Part shown: positions 1 to 8,333 of the stretch, one piece after another
Layout of the letters: each line of letters starts with the position of its first letter
Position numbering within the stretch: the stretch's first letter is position 1
From: Opitutaceae bacterium
GTDB lineage: Bacteria > Verrucomicrobiota > Verrucomicrobiia > Opitutales > Opitutaceae
Direction: 5' to 3'
Assembly (NCBI GenBank): GCA_025352845.1
Contig: JANXSC010000341.1
Location: 1 to 51,073 of the forward strand
DNA: 51,073 nt
Program-made: the position numbers and the translations under genes
The notes under the pieces: model-generated
Told to the model about the DNA's origin: nothing
Seen by the model: the letters and a program-made list of their open reading frames with translations, nothing else
The model's database searches: none

Positions 1-41
1 GTTGAACGGTGAAAGTTGAAGGACACGCCGCCGTGCGAGAG

Positions 42-156
42 TAACAGGAAGTGAGGTCAGCCCGGTGCCTGCGGTGGCACGGGCGTCCCGCCCGTGGGCG
101 GAAACCCACGGGCAAGATGCCCGTGCCACTCCCAACGTTGACCTCACTTCCTGTTA
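42..156. repeat. Nested inverted-repeat element A upstream of argS
   Basis: A perfect 18-bp inverted repeat (42-59 with 139-156, beginning TAACAGGAAGTGAGGTCA) encloses a second perfect 11-bp pair (74-84 / 119-129, GTGGCACGGGC) and a third 9-bp pair (90-98 / 105-113). The whole 115 bp can fold into one long interrupted hairpin. It has no coding content I can support. It looks like a non-autonomous palindromic element (MITE- or REP-like); I saw no clear target-site duplication. Confidence 0.75.
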
Positions 157-268
157 TACCAACGTCCCCTCGCTTTTTGACTGTAGGCCCGGCCGTTGGC
201 CGGGCTCAACCGGCCAACGGCCGGTTCTACAATCGGCCGATAGTCCAAAACCGAAGGGACGTTGGTAT
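156..268. repeat. Inverted-repeat element B with a dispersed 48-bp core
   Basis: Outer arms of 13 bp are perfect (156-168 / 256-268, ATACCAACGTCCC). Inside, 183-230 holds a GC-rich 48-bp core made of two adjacent palindromes built on GGCCGTTGGCC and GGCCAACGGCC. The same core recurs in opposite orientation at 11379-11426 with one mismatch, which makes it a dispersed repeat. The rest of the stretch up to argS (269-337) shows no gene or clear promoter. Confidence 0.8.
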
Positions 269-337
269 TACACCCCCACCACCCGCCAGCCAACTCCGCG
301 CTTGCGCGTGGCGGGGCGCATCCGGTTTTCTGGCGCG

Positions 338-2104
338 ATGCACGTCTCGTTCAACCTCGCCGCCGATCTTGAGGCGGCGCTCAAGGCCGCTGCGGTCCAA
401 GCCGGACTGGCGGAGGCCGCAGCCTTCACGCCCGAGGTGCGCACCGCCGAGCCGAAGCACGGCGACTTTCAGGCCAACGGCACGCTCGGCTTCGCCAAGG
501 CGCGCAAACTGAATCCGCGCGCGGTCGCCGAGCAGCTCGTCGCCGCGCTGCCCGTCAGCCTCCGCTCCGACTACGAAATCACCATCGCGGGGCCGGGGTT
601 CATCAATTTCACGCTCAAACCCGCCGCGCTGCTCGCGTGGTTGCGGACCTTCGCCACCGCAGCGCAACTCCGCGCCGGAGCCGCCGCCGCGCACGCGGGG
701 CAGACGTGGGTCGTGGATTACTCCTCGCCCAACACCGCAAAGCAAATGCACGTCGGCCACCTGCGCTCCGCCGTGATCGGCGAGGCGATTTGCCGGCTGC
801 TCGCCTTCACCGGCGCGCGTGTCATTCGCGACAATCACCTCGGCGACTGGGGCACGCAGTTCGGTAAACTCATCTACGGCTACAAGCGCTGGGCCGATCC
901 CGCCGCGATCGCCGCCGACGCCATCGAGGAACTCGAGCGGCTCTACAAACTCGGCCACAACGCCACGCCCGACGGTTCGCCCGAGCTCGAAGAGGCGCGC
1001 CGCGAACTCGTCGCGCTCCAAAACGGTGACGCAGAAAACGTCGCGCTCTGGAAAAAAATCTCCGAAGTCAGCCTCGCCGCCTTCCAGCAGATCTACGACC
1101 GGCTCGGGATCAAATTCGATCACCACCTCGGCGAGTCGTTCTACAACGACAAAGTCGAGCGCGTGTATCGCGAGCTGAAGGAAACCACGCCGCCCATCGC
1201 CGAGATCAGCGAGGGTGCGCTCGTGGTGTTTCATCCGGAGCATCCTCGTTTCAAGACGCAGCCCTTCCTCGTGCGCAAGGCCGACGGCGCGAGCAACTAC
1301 GCCTCCACCGATCTCGCGACGGCGCTCTATCGCGCCGAGCATTTCAAGGCCGATGGCATCGTGGTCGTAACGGACTTTCGCCAGGGCGATCACTTTGAGC
1401 AGTTGTTTCTCACCGTGAGAAAATGGTTCGCCGCAAAAAGCTACCGCGTGCCCGAGCTGCACCACGTCACCTTCGGCGCGGTGACGGGCGAAGATGGCAA
1501 GGCGCTCAAGACCCGCAGCGGCGACGTCATCCGACTGAAGGCCCTGCTCGACGAGGCCGTCGATCGCGCCTTCGCGATCGTGGCGGAAAAAAATCCCGAC
1601 CTGCCAGAGGCTGAGCGCCGGGAAATCGCGCGCAGCGTCGGCATCGGCGCGGTGCAATACGCCGACCTCGCGCAAAACCGCAGCAGCAACTACGTCTTCT
1701 CGTGGGACAAGATGCTCGCGCTCGACGGCAACACCGCGCCCTACCTGCTCTACGCCGTCGCGCGCATCCACTCGATTTTTCGGAAGGCCGGCATCGCGCC
1801 CACCGACGCCGCGGGCGAAGCCCTCGCGACCGCGCCCGAGACGCCCACCGAGATCATGCTCGCGCGGAGGCTGACGAAATTCCCCGACGCGCTTCGCCTC
1901 GCGGGCGAGACGCTACGGCCGCATTTTCTCTGCCTCTATCTTTTCGAGCTCGCGGGAGATTACAGTTCTTTCAACAACGCCGACAAAGTCCTCGTCGAGG
2001 ACGCCGTGCTCCGCGCGCGGCGCTTGTTGCTGTGCGCGCGCACCTTGCTCACGCTGGAGACGGGGCTGCACCTGCTCGGCCTCCGCACGCTCACGCGGAT
2101 GTGA
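338..2104 (+). CDS. argS: Arginyl-tRNA synthetase
   Basis: Class I aminoacyl-tRNA synthetase that charges tRNA-Arg in the cytoplasm. The 588-residue product fits the family length. An N-terminal Add-1 domain (about 1-110) precedes the catalytic core. The ATP-binding HIGH motif appears as HVGH at 138-141 within SPNTAKQMHVGHLRS, the usual ArgS context. The KMSKS loop is replaced by KTRSG at 391-395, a common ArgS variant. The anticodon-binding DALR domain fills the C-terminus. The frame is open further upstream, to 65, but that part is repeat DNA with no family similarity, so I chose the ATG at 338 (MHVSFNLAADLEAAL). The gene appears monocistronic or loosely linked to the membrane-protein genes that follow. 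Confidence 0.96.
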   Translation: MHVSFNLAADLEAALKAAAVQAGLAEAAAFTPEVRTAEPKHGDFQANGTLGFAKARKLNPRAVAEQLVAALPVSLRSDYEITIAGPGFINFTLKPAALLAWLRTFATAAQLRAGAAAAHAGQTWVVDYSSPNTAKQMHVGHLRSAVIGEAICRLLAFTGARVIRDNHLGDWGTQFGKLIYGYKRWADPAAIAADAIEELERLYKLGHNATPDGSPELEEARRELVALQNGDAENVALWKKISEVSLAAFQQIYDRLGIKFDHHLGESFYNDKVERVYRELKETTPPIAEISEGALVVFHPEHPRFKTQPFLVRKADGASNYASTDLATALYRAEHFKADGIVVVTDFRQGDHFEQLFLTVRKWFAAKSYRVPELHHVTFGAVTGEDGKALKTRSGDVIRLKALLDEAVDRAFAIVAEKNPDLPEAERREIARSVGIGAVQYADLAQNRSSNYVFSWDKMLALDGNTAPYLLYAVARIHSIFRKAGIAPTDAAGEALATAPETPTEIMLARRLTKFPDALRLAGETLRPHFLCLYLFELAGDYSSFNNADKVLVEDAVLRARRLLLCARTLLTLETGLHLLGLRTLTRM

Positions 2105-2155
2105 GGCGGAAATCACTCTTGCCGCTCGGAAACCGCGCGACCACCCTCCGCGCTC

Positions 2156-2905
2156 ATGGCCACGCAGGAAATCTATCTCCGCAACGCGACCGAGACCGAG
2201 GCCCGCGGCCCGTTTAACCCGCAACACGTGGCCGATCTCGCCGAGGCCGGGCAGGTGACCCCCGACACGTTGATCTACGATGCCGCCACCGAGCAATGGG
2301 TGGCGCTCAGCACGCAGCCGGAGCTGATGGTGATCGTTTTCCCCGAGCGGAAAAAGCTCACGCTCAAGGCCAAGGACATCACCACGCTGAACAAACCCTC
2401 GGACAGCGTGAAACCGATCTCGGTGGACGACATGGTGGCGGCGGCCGAGGGACTCACCGCCGACACCTACGGCAAACGAAATCCGGCCGCAGCCATGGCG
2501 CGCGCCGCGCGGATCGGGATGTGGGGCGCGACGCTCGCACTGGTGCTGGCGGCGGCCGGCGGCATCTTGCCCGGCGCAGCCGCGCTGATATCCGTGGAGA
2601 TGACCCAGTGGCTCGAAAATCCATTCGCCGTGATCGGCGCGATCGACCTGGTGCTCGCGGTGCTCCTCGGGTTGGGCATGACGAATCTCTATCCGCTGGT
2701 GCGTTTCCGCGCCGCGCTGGGTTTCGGCCTGATCGGAGTGATGCTTTACCTGCGGGGCGACACGGTCGCGCTGCTGCCGCTCGTGACGGGGTCGCTTGGG
2801 CTCTACCTTTGCACGGTGTTTGTGCATCTCATCCCGGCGCTCGTGGCCGCGCTCGCGGCCGCCGCAGGCATGGGCGTGCTCGCGTGGCATTTCATCTCGC
2901 CCTAA
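2156..2905 (+). CDS. GYF-domain (DUF4339-like) multi-pass membrane protein
   Basis: A 249-residue protein of unknown role. Residues 1-52 look like a GYF_2/DUF4339 module: a short beta-rich start (IYLRN), a GPF turn, then LAEAGQVTPDTLIYDAATEQWVAL. This module is common at the N-terminus of bacterial membrane proteins and is thought to bind proline-rich peptides. A charged linker follows (about 60-120). The C-terminal half carries about five hydrophobic segments (roughly 124-145, 155-178, 183-197, 200-220, 222-246). It ends 4 bp before the GTG start of the BrkB-family gene, so the two are probably cotranscribed. No catalytic motif is visible. Confidence 0.75.
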   Translation: MATQEIYLRNATETEARGPFNPQHVADLAEAGQVTPDTLIYDAATEQWVALSTQPELMVIVFPERKKLTLKAKDITTLNKPSDSVKPISVDDMVAAAEGLTADTYGKRNPAAAMARAARIGMWGATLALVLAAAGGILPGAAALISVEMTQWLENPFAVIGAIDLVLAVLLGLGMTNLYPLVRFRAALGFGLIGVMLYLRGDTVALLPLVTGSLGLYLCTVFVHLIPALVAALAAAAGMGVLAWHFISP

Positions 2906-2909
2906 GACC

Positions 2910-4403
2910 GTGGCTCAAGCCAGCACACCGATCCCAGCGCAAAAACTCCGGCTCATCGACCGCTGGCGGCGGCTGGTGCATATTTACGAGCGCGAGATCT
3001 GGCAGCCGGCGCACCTGAAAGATCGCACGCCCAAGGGCTGCACCTACGCGGTGCTGCGCGTGCTTTCCATCACGGTCACCGTCTTTATCGAGTCGCGGAT
3101 CGTGAGCCGCGCGGCGGCGCTGAGCTTCGGTTCGCTGCTAGGCATCGGCCCGCTGATCGCGATTGCGGTGCTGGTCGCCGGTTTCGCGCTCGGGAAAAAC
3201 GATCCAAACCTCGTCGCCGATGCGCTCAACCGCATGGTCAAGGTCGTCGCCCCGCAGATCGCGCAATACGAGACCCTCACCCAGACCTCAAACCAGGTGA
3301 ACCCGCAGCTGGTCGACGTGATCAACAAGATCATCGAGTCGTCGAAGTCGGGCTCGGCCGGGGCGCTGGGGATGTTTTCGCTGCTCGCCATCGTGCTGCT
3401 TCATTTCAGCTCGATCGAGGACACGTTTAACGACATCTGGGGCGTGCGCCAGGGCCGCTCCGTGCTGATGCGGATCGTGCTCTACTGGACGGTGCTCACG
3501 CTCGGCGCGGTGCTGTTTTTCTCCGCCGTGGCGCTGCTCGGCGCCGGCACTTTTTTCCACGTGTTCGACGAGAAACTTCCCGGCGAGGCGGGGAAGTTTC
3601 GCGCGCTCGGCTGGCTGATTCAGATTTTCTCCTTCTCGCTGCTCGCGGCGCTGCTCACGCTCTTCTACCGCGTGATCCCGAACACGCGCGTCTTCTGGAA
3701 AGCCGCGCTCATCGGCGGGCTCGTGGTCGGCGGGCTGCTGGTGCTGAACAACGTGGTGGCGTTTCTTTACCTGAAACGCGTTTACCTCGAGCGCAGTCTC
3801 TATGGTTCGCTGGCGCTGCCGCTCGTGATCATGTCGGGCCTCTTCATTTTCTGGCTGTGCGTCCTCACCGGCGGCATCGTGAGCTACGCGATCCAGAACG
3901 TGCATTTCCGCAACAGCCAGGCGGCGTGGGCCAACCTCACGGAGGCGATGCGCGAGCGGCTGGCGCTCGTGGTGTTCCTGACGATTTGCCGGCGCTTCAA
4001 CGAGTGCATGCCACCGATCTCGGTCTCGATGCTCGGCACGCTGCTCAAGGTGCCCGCGCAACTGCTCAACGAATGTCTCAACCGCCTCGTGAGCCTCCAG
4101 CTCGTGACCGCGCTGCGGCCGGACATGCACAGCGCCGCGACCGACTACCACTACCAACCGGCGCGCCCGCTGAACCGGATCACGCTCTACGATTTCAAGA
4201 CGCTCGACGACAACCTCGGCGAAGACTCCGTCGGCTCCACGCTCGAACGCATCGATCCGCTGGTGGCGCACTACACGGCGGCGCTGGCAAAACTCGGCGA
4301 GCAGGAATTTTTCCAGCAAACCGTCGAGCAATTGCTGGCGCAGCACCCGTTCGACGAATCGCGCCCGCCCTTTGCCTTTGGCGAGAAGCGCGGCGCGAAA
4401 TAG
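2910..4403 (+). CDS. YihY/BrkB family inner-membrane protein
   Basis: A 497-residue member of the YihY/virulence factor BrkB family (formerly mis-named RNase BN), inner-membrane proteins of uncertain function. Residues 65-90 match the family signature (RAAALSFGSLLGIGPLIAIA), and FNDIWGVR at about 173-180 is also characteristic. About six membrane segments lie between 50 and 327 (for example 74-95, 187-212, 233-254, 262-286, 302-327). The C-terminal 160 residues are soluble and could be the winged-helix extension seen in longer family members. I chose the GTG at 2910 (VAQASTPIPAQ) because the earlier ATG at 2796 lies inside the upstream gene and its translation is low-complexity shadow sequence. 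Confidence 0.85.
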   Translation: MAQASTPIPAQKLRLIDRWRRLVHIYEREIWQPAHLKDRTPKGCTYAVLRVLSITVTVFIESRIVSRAAALSFGSLLGIGPLIAIAVLVAGFALGKNDPNLVADALNRMVKVVAPQIAQYETLTQTSNQVNPQLVDVINKIIESSKSGSAGALGMFSLLAIVLLHFSSIEDTFNDIWGVRQGRSVLMRIVLYWTVLTLGAVLFFSAVALLGAGTFFHVFDEKLPGEAGKFRALGWLIQIFSFSLLAALLTLFYRVIPNTRVFWKAALIGGLVVGGLLVLNNVVAFLYLKRVYLERSLYGSLALPLVIMSGLFIFWLCVLTGGIVSYAIQNVHFRNSQAAWANLTEAMRERLALVVFLTICRRFNECMPPISVSMLGTLLKVPAQLLNECLNRLVSLQLVTALRPDMHSAATDYHYQPARPLNRITLYDFKTLDDNLGEDSVGSTLERIDPLVAHYTAALAKLGEQEFFQQTVEQLLAQHPFDESRPPFAFGEKRGAK

Positions 4404-4412
4404 CGCAAAGAA

Positions 4413-4445
4413 GTGCAGTCCGATAGCGCTGCCGCGCGACTGCAC
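4413..4445. terminator. Hairpin after the BrkB-family gene (weak terminator candidate)
   Basis: An 8-bp inverted repeat (4413-4420 GTGCAGTC with 4438-4445 GACTGCAC) starts 10 bp after the BrkB stop codon. There is no T-run behind it, so intrinsic termination is uncertain. It could instead be a degenerate REP-type palindrome. Confidence 0.35.
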
Positions 4446-4522
4446 GGGCCGCGCTGCGGCCGGGGCCCGAATTCGCCCTTGCCACCGGGCTCACCCGACC
4501 TAGCTTCCGACGTTTTCCCCCT

Positions 4523-6211
4523 ATGATTTCGTGGATCCAAAAATATTTTCAGCAACACTTTAAGGCGCTGTTCGCCGTGCTGCTCGGCGTCATCATCATC
4601 TCCTTCGTCTTCACGATCGGAGCCCCCGGCATCGGTCGCGCTGACCGGCGGACGATCGAACGGCCGTTTTTCGACTACAATCTGGCCCTCCAGTCGGACC
4701 AGCAGCGGCTCTTCGGCGACGCGGGCCTGAGCGCCACACTGCGCGTCGGACAGTTTGCCCAGTTGGAAAACGAGCAGATCCAGAATTACGCGTTCCAACG
4801 CGCCGCCACCCTCCACCTCGCCGATGCCTGGCACATTCCCGAGGCCACCAACGAGGAAATCAAAAAGCAGATCGAGACCCTGCGCATGTTTGCCGGTCCC
4901 GACGGGCAGTTCGATGCCAAGGCCTACGCTACTTTCCGCGACAACCTAAAGACCAATCCCCGCGGCCGCACCGAGGCCGACATCCGCCGCATCATCAGCG
5001 ACGATGTGCGGGCCGAAAAAGTCCAGGAGCTGCTCGCCGGTCCCGGCTACGTGCTCCCCGGCGAAATCAAACGCCAGTTGGTGCAGGCCGACACGTCGTG
5101 GGCCCTCGCCACCGCGAGCGCCGACTACACCGCCTTCAAGCCCGAGATCAAACCGACCGACGCCGAGCTCACGGCGTTTTTCGAGCAGTCGGGCGGGCGC
5201 TACGACATCCCGCCGCGCGTGGTCGTCAGCTACGTGGATTTTCCCGCGCTGAGCTATGTGAGCGAAATCAAGGTCGACGAGGCCGCCGTGCGCGCGTTCT
5301 ACGACGCGAACCCCTCGCGCTTTCCCAAGCCCGCCGATGCGCCGAAGCCCGTCCTCCCCTCGCCTCTCCTCACGCCCCCCGCCGCCGATCCGGCCGCCGA
5401 TTTTCTGGCAGTGCGCGCGCAGGTCGAGTCGACGCTGAAACTCGAAGGCGCAAAAAAGCGCGCCGCCAAGGCCGCCAGCGATCTCACGCTCGCGATCGAC
5501 GCGGCCAAGGCCAAGACGCCGGCGGCGATTGAAGAATTCCTCGCCAAGGAAAAATACCCGGTCAAGACCTTGCCGCCCTTCTCCCGCGAAGCCGCGCCGT
5601 TGGAGTTGAGCGGTTCGCCCGAGCTGGCCGCCGAGGCGTTTCGCCTCAATGCCGACCGCCTCGTCTCCGACGCCCTCACCACGCCCACCGGCGCGATCAT
5701 TCTTTTCTGGAAGGAAACGCAGGCGACACGGAAGCCGCTCTTCACCGAAGTCCGTGACAAGGTCGTCGCCGACTACACCGAGAGCGAGCGTCGCAAGCGC
5801 TTCGTCGAGCTCGGCAAATCCGTGAAGTCGCAGCTCGATGCCCGCCTCAAGGCCGGCGACACGATCGAAGCCGCCGCCGCGGCCGTCGCCACCACCTCCG
5901 GTCTCAAGATTGAGGCGAAGACGCTCGCCCCTTTCACCCTGCGCTCCCGCCCGCAGGACGCCGACTACACCGTCATCAGCACACTGGAGCGCTTGGAAAA
6001 AGGCCAGGTGTCCGACATGTCGATGGGCGCGGACAAGGGCATCTTCGTTTACGCCGTGGAGAAGAAGGCCCCGGACGTCACCGACGCCAACCCACAGTTC
6101 GCCGCGACGCGCAAACAAATCGCCAGCTACAGTGGTCGCGCCGGTGCCTCCGCTTACCTGTCTGAACTCGTCGAAAAGGAACTCAAGCGCTCCGAGCCCA
6201 AGGCCCCGTAA
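4523..6211 (+). CDS. SurA_N/PpiD-like membrane-anchored periplasmic folding factor
   Basis: A 562-residue protein with the PpiD architecture. It has a short cytoplasmic start (MISWIQKYFQQHFKAL), one transmembrane anchor at about 14-34, then a large periplasmic part. Residues 35-230 resemble the SurA_N/PpiD chaperone region (helical, with a conserved ERPFFDYNLAL start and a long helix pair). A peptidyl-prolyl isomerase (parvulin) core is not clear. Only its second half is suggested around 360-400 (AAEAFRLNADRLVSDALTTP), and the usual HILV start is absent, so isomerase activity is doubtful. The probable role is chaperoning outer-membrane proteins in the periplasm, and a TolC-type gene follows nearby. 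A hairpin at 6262 may end the transcript. Confidence 0.75.
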   Translation: MISWIQKYFQQHFKALFAVLLGVIIISFVFTIGAPGIGRADRRTIERPFFDYNLALQSDQQRLFGDAGLSATLRVGQFAQLENEQIQNYAFQRAATLHLADAWHIPEATNEEIKKQIETLRMFAGPDGQFDAKAYATFRDNLKTNPRGRTEADIRRIISDDVRAEKVQELLAGPGYVLPGEIKRQLVQADTSWALATASADYTAFKPEIKPTDAELTAFFEQSGGRYDIPPRVVVSYVDFPALSYVSEIKVDEAAVRAFYDANPSRFPKPADAPKPVLPSPLLTPPAADPAADFLAVRAQVESTLKLEGAKKRAAKAASDLTLAIDAAKAKTPAAIEEFLAKEKYPVKTLPPFSREAAPLELSGSPELAAEAFRLNADRLVSDALTTPTGAIILFWKETQATRKPLFTEVRDKVVADYTESERRKRFVELGKSVKSQLDARLKAGDTIEAAAAAVATTSGLKIEAKTLAPFTLRSRPQDADYTVISTLERLEKGQVSDMSMGADKGIFVYAVEKKAPDVTDANPQFAATRKQIASYSGRAGASAYLSELVEKELKRSEPKAP

Positions 6212-6261
6212 TCAGCGCCACGCGCTCCGTCGCTCCGCCCCCATTCCGGCCCGTGCCGCCA

Positions 6262-6285
6262 CCCGTGCAGCACGGGCTTTCCTTT
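6262..6285 (+). terminator. Probable intrinsic terminator after the SurA/PpiD-like gene
   Basis: A tight hairpin (CCCGTG 6262-6267, loop CAG, CACGGG 6271-6276) is followed at once by a pyrimidine-rich CTTTCCTTT tract. It lies 50 bp after the stop codon and before the zinc-ribbon gene. Confidence 0.5.
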
Positions 6286-6324
6286 GGCCCGGGAATCAAG
6301 CAGAAATTTCCCCGTTCTCCCCTA

Positions 6325-6573
6325 ATGCCCCTCCGGTTCTACGCCCCGCTCAAGATTCCCTGCCGCCTCTGCGGGCCGGGATTCGAGCACCCGCAGCCGC
6401 CGGCCGCTCTCGATCTCACCGCGTGTCCGAAATGCGGTCAGGCCGTCCGCCGTGGTGCGGCTCAACCCGTAAATTCCCCGAAACTTTCGGCCCCGCTTTC
6501 CGTCTCGCGCGCCAGACAGGCCGGTTTCACCGTTCTGAAACGCACCCCCGGGGGCGAGTATGAAAGACAGTAA
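6325..6573 (+). CDS. Small zinc-ribbon protein of unknown function
   Basis: An 82-residue basic protein with two CxxC knuckles: CRLC at residues 13-16 and CPKC at 34-37. This spacing is typical of a one-zinc ribbon. The remainder is proline- and basic-rich and ends GGEYERQ. I chose ATG 6325 (MPLRFYAPLKIPC); an in-frame ATG at 6253 exists but would begin inside the candidate terminator hairpin. The next gene starts 61 bp downstream. The two zinc knuckles are the only recognisable feature; a nucleic-acid or protein-binding role is inference. Confidence 0.55.
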   Translation: MPLRFYAPLKIPCRLCGPGFEHPQPPAALDLTACPKCGQAVRRGAAQPVNSPKLSAPLSVSRARQAGFTVLKRTPGGEYERQ

Positions 6574-6634
6574 CTTTCGCTCGCCCTCTGTGTTGTATCC
6601 CGCATACCCGGACCTACGCTTTTTCCATCACGTC

Positions 6635-8143
6635 ATGCCACGCTTAATCGCCCGCACCCTGCTCGCCCTCACCCTCAGCCTGCCCGCGTTTGGCCAGAAT
6701 CCCGCTCCGGCCCCCGCCGCCACCGGCAACGCCTTCTCGCTGGAGGACGCCATCGGCCTCGCGCTGAAGAAAAACTTTGATCTGCAGGTGCAGGCCTACG
6801 CCGTCGAAAACGCCAAGGATGCCATCGCGATTCAGGAAGCCGCCTTCGATCCCACGATCAATGCCGCACTGCGCCGTAACGTCTCCCAGTCCGCCTCAAC
6901 CACCAGCCGGCTCGACGGCACGGCGACCACCGGACCTCGCAGCGACAACACCTCGGCGACCTTCGGCGTCACGCTCCCGCGCCTCACCGCGACGAACGGC
7001 ACCGTCAGCCTTAATGCCAACCTCACGCGCGGCGTCACCAACTCGCTCAATTCGCTCATTAATCCGAGCTTTGGCAACGGCATCTCCGCGAATCTCACCC
7101 AACCTCTCCTCAATGGCGCCGGCCATCAGGCCGCCACCGCCGCCCGCGATCGCTCCAAGCTCGGCCTCACCATTGCCACCATCACCTACAAGAGCCGCGT
7201 CCTCACCGTCATCAGCGACACCGAAAACGCCTACCTCAACCTCGTCGCCGCGCGCGAAACCCTGCGCATCCGCCAGCTCACCTTCGACTACAACCAAAAG
7301 CTCTTCGAGGAAAACCAGGCCCGCCGCTCCACCGGCGTCGCCACCGATCTCGATGTGCTCTCCGCCGAAGTCGGCGTCGCCAACGCCCGCCGCGGCATCG
7401 TGCAGGCCGAGCAGAGCGTGGCCGACGCCGAGGACCGCCTGCTGAACCTGATCAACCTGCCGAACTTCGACGCGAAGGTCGGCCCCGTCGCCTTCAACGA
7501 GTATAAGGACGGCGCGCCCAACTTCGCCGCTTCTTACAAGCGCGCCCGCGAATATTACCCCGACACGCTCTCCACCGAGGAATCGATCAAGCAGCTCCAA
7601 ATCGATCTCGAAACCGCCAAGCGCAACCAGCTCCCCACCCTCGATCTCACCGCCGGCCTCGGCTACAGCGCGCGCACCACCAACGAGGGCTACCGCCAGG
7701 CCATCAGCAATCTCCCCAATGACCACGGCAACAACTGGAATCTCGGGCTCGCCTATTCGACGCCGTGGGGCCGGCACGCCGACAAGGCCCGCTACCGCAC
7801 CGCGCAGAGTTCGCTCTCCTCGCGCAAGGTCCAGTTGGAGCAACTGGAGCAGACCCTCCTCGTCAACGTCCGCTCCGCCGTGCGCGCCGTCGAGACCAAC
7901 CTGCAGGCCGTCGAGATCGCCGCCAAGGCGACCGAGCTGGCGCAGCGCCAATACGATCAACAGAAGGCGCGTTTCGACGCCGGCCTCTCCACCAGCCGCC
8001 TCGTCCTCCTCGCGCAGGATGATCTGGAAAACAACCGCTTTCAGGAATTGAGCGCCCGCCTGGCGCTGCGCCGCGCCGCCGCGGAACTCGGCCGCTTGGA
8101 AGGCTCGTCGCTCCAGCGCTTCCGTGTCCAGCTCCCGCAGTAA
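6635..8143 (+). CDS. TolC family outer-membrane efflux/secretion channel protein
   Basis: A 502-residue outer-membrane efflux protein. A signal peptide at 1-20 (MPRLIARTLLALTLSLPAFG, cleaved before Q) is followed by a Pro/Ala linker. Then come the two TolC half-repeats: helix-strand-strand-helix units starting near FSLEDAIGLALKKNFDLQVQ and again in the second half. Long Ala/Gln/Glu-rich helices (about 200-270, 400-490) match the periplasmic coiled-coil tunnel. A frame-compatible ATG at 6560 would place about 25 non-signal residues before the signal peptide, so ATG 6635 is preferred. No adaptor or pump gene adjoins it; the RND pumps at 46-51 kb are far away, so its partner is unknown. Confidence 0.88.
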   Translation: MPRLIARTLLALTLSLPAFGQNPAPAPAATGNAFSLEDAIGLALKKNFDLQVQAYAVENAKDAIAIQEAAFDPTINAALRRNVSQSASTTSRLDGTATTGPRSDNTSATFGVTLPRLTATNGTVSLNANLTRGVTNSLNSLINPSFGNGISANLTQPLLNGAGHQAATAARDRSKLGLTIATITYKSRVLTVISDTENAYLNLVAARETLRIRQLTFDYNQKLFEENQARRSTGVATDLDVLSAEVGVANARRGIVQAEQSVADAEDRLLNLINLPNFDAKVGPVAFNEYKDGAPNFAASYKRAREYYPDTLSTEESIKQLQIDLETAKRNQLPTLDLTAGLGYSARTTNEGYRQAISNLPNDHGNNWNLGLAYSTPWGRHADKARYRTAQSSLSSRKVQLEQLEQTLLVNVRSAVRAVETNLQAVEIAAKATELAQRQYDQQKARFDAGLSTSRLVLLAQDDLENNRFQELSARLALRRAAAELGRLEGSSLQRFRVQLPQ

Positions 8144-8150
8144 GCGGAGC

Positions 8151-8192
8151 CCGCTCCCGCCTCCATCCCTGCACGCGAGCGGAGGATTTTTT
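8151..8192 (+). terminator. Candidate terminator of the TolC-type gene
   Basis: CCGCTC (8151-8156) pairs with GAGCGG (8177-8182) and is followed by AGGA and six T residues (8187-8192). It lies 8 bp after the stop codon. The loop is long (20 nt), so this is moderate evidence only. Confidence 0.4.
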
Positions 8193-8225
8193 GTCCGGTG
8201 AGATTTGCCACGACGATGGCTTGAA

Positions 8226-8288
8226 CGTAGCGCGAAGCTTCCGCCCGCCTCTCAGTGCGCTGAACGCGGGCGGAAGCTCCCCGCTACG
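8226..8288. repeat. Palindromic repeat, 23-bp imperfect arms
   Basis: Arms 8226-8248 and 8266-8288 pair at 21 of 23 positions (CGTAGCG..AGCTTCCGCCCGC). Outer CACGAC/GTCGTG flanks extend the stem. With no T-run and symmetric ends it looks like an intergenic palindromic element rather than a terminator. It fills most of the gap between the TolC-type gene and the next gene. Confidence 0.6.
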
Positions 8289-8333
8289 ATTGTCGTGCGT
8301 CACTTTTTTGGTCAGCGTCGCCCCCTATCGCCC

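Noticed and set aside
65..337. Upstream extension of the argS frame
   Set aside because: It translates palindromic repeat elements A and B. ArgS family proteins begin near MHVSFNLAADLEAAL.
227..1771. 514-codon open frame antisense to argS
   Set aside because: It is Arg/Gly/Glu-rich low-complexity translation typical of the opposite strand of a GC-rich gene. argS on the plus strand has clear synthetase motifs.
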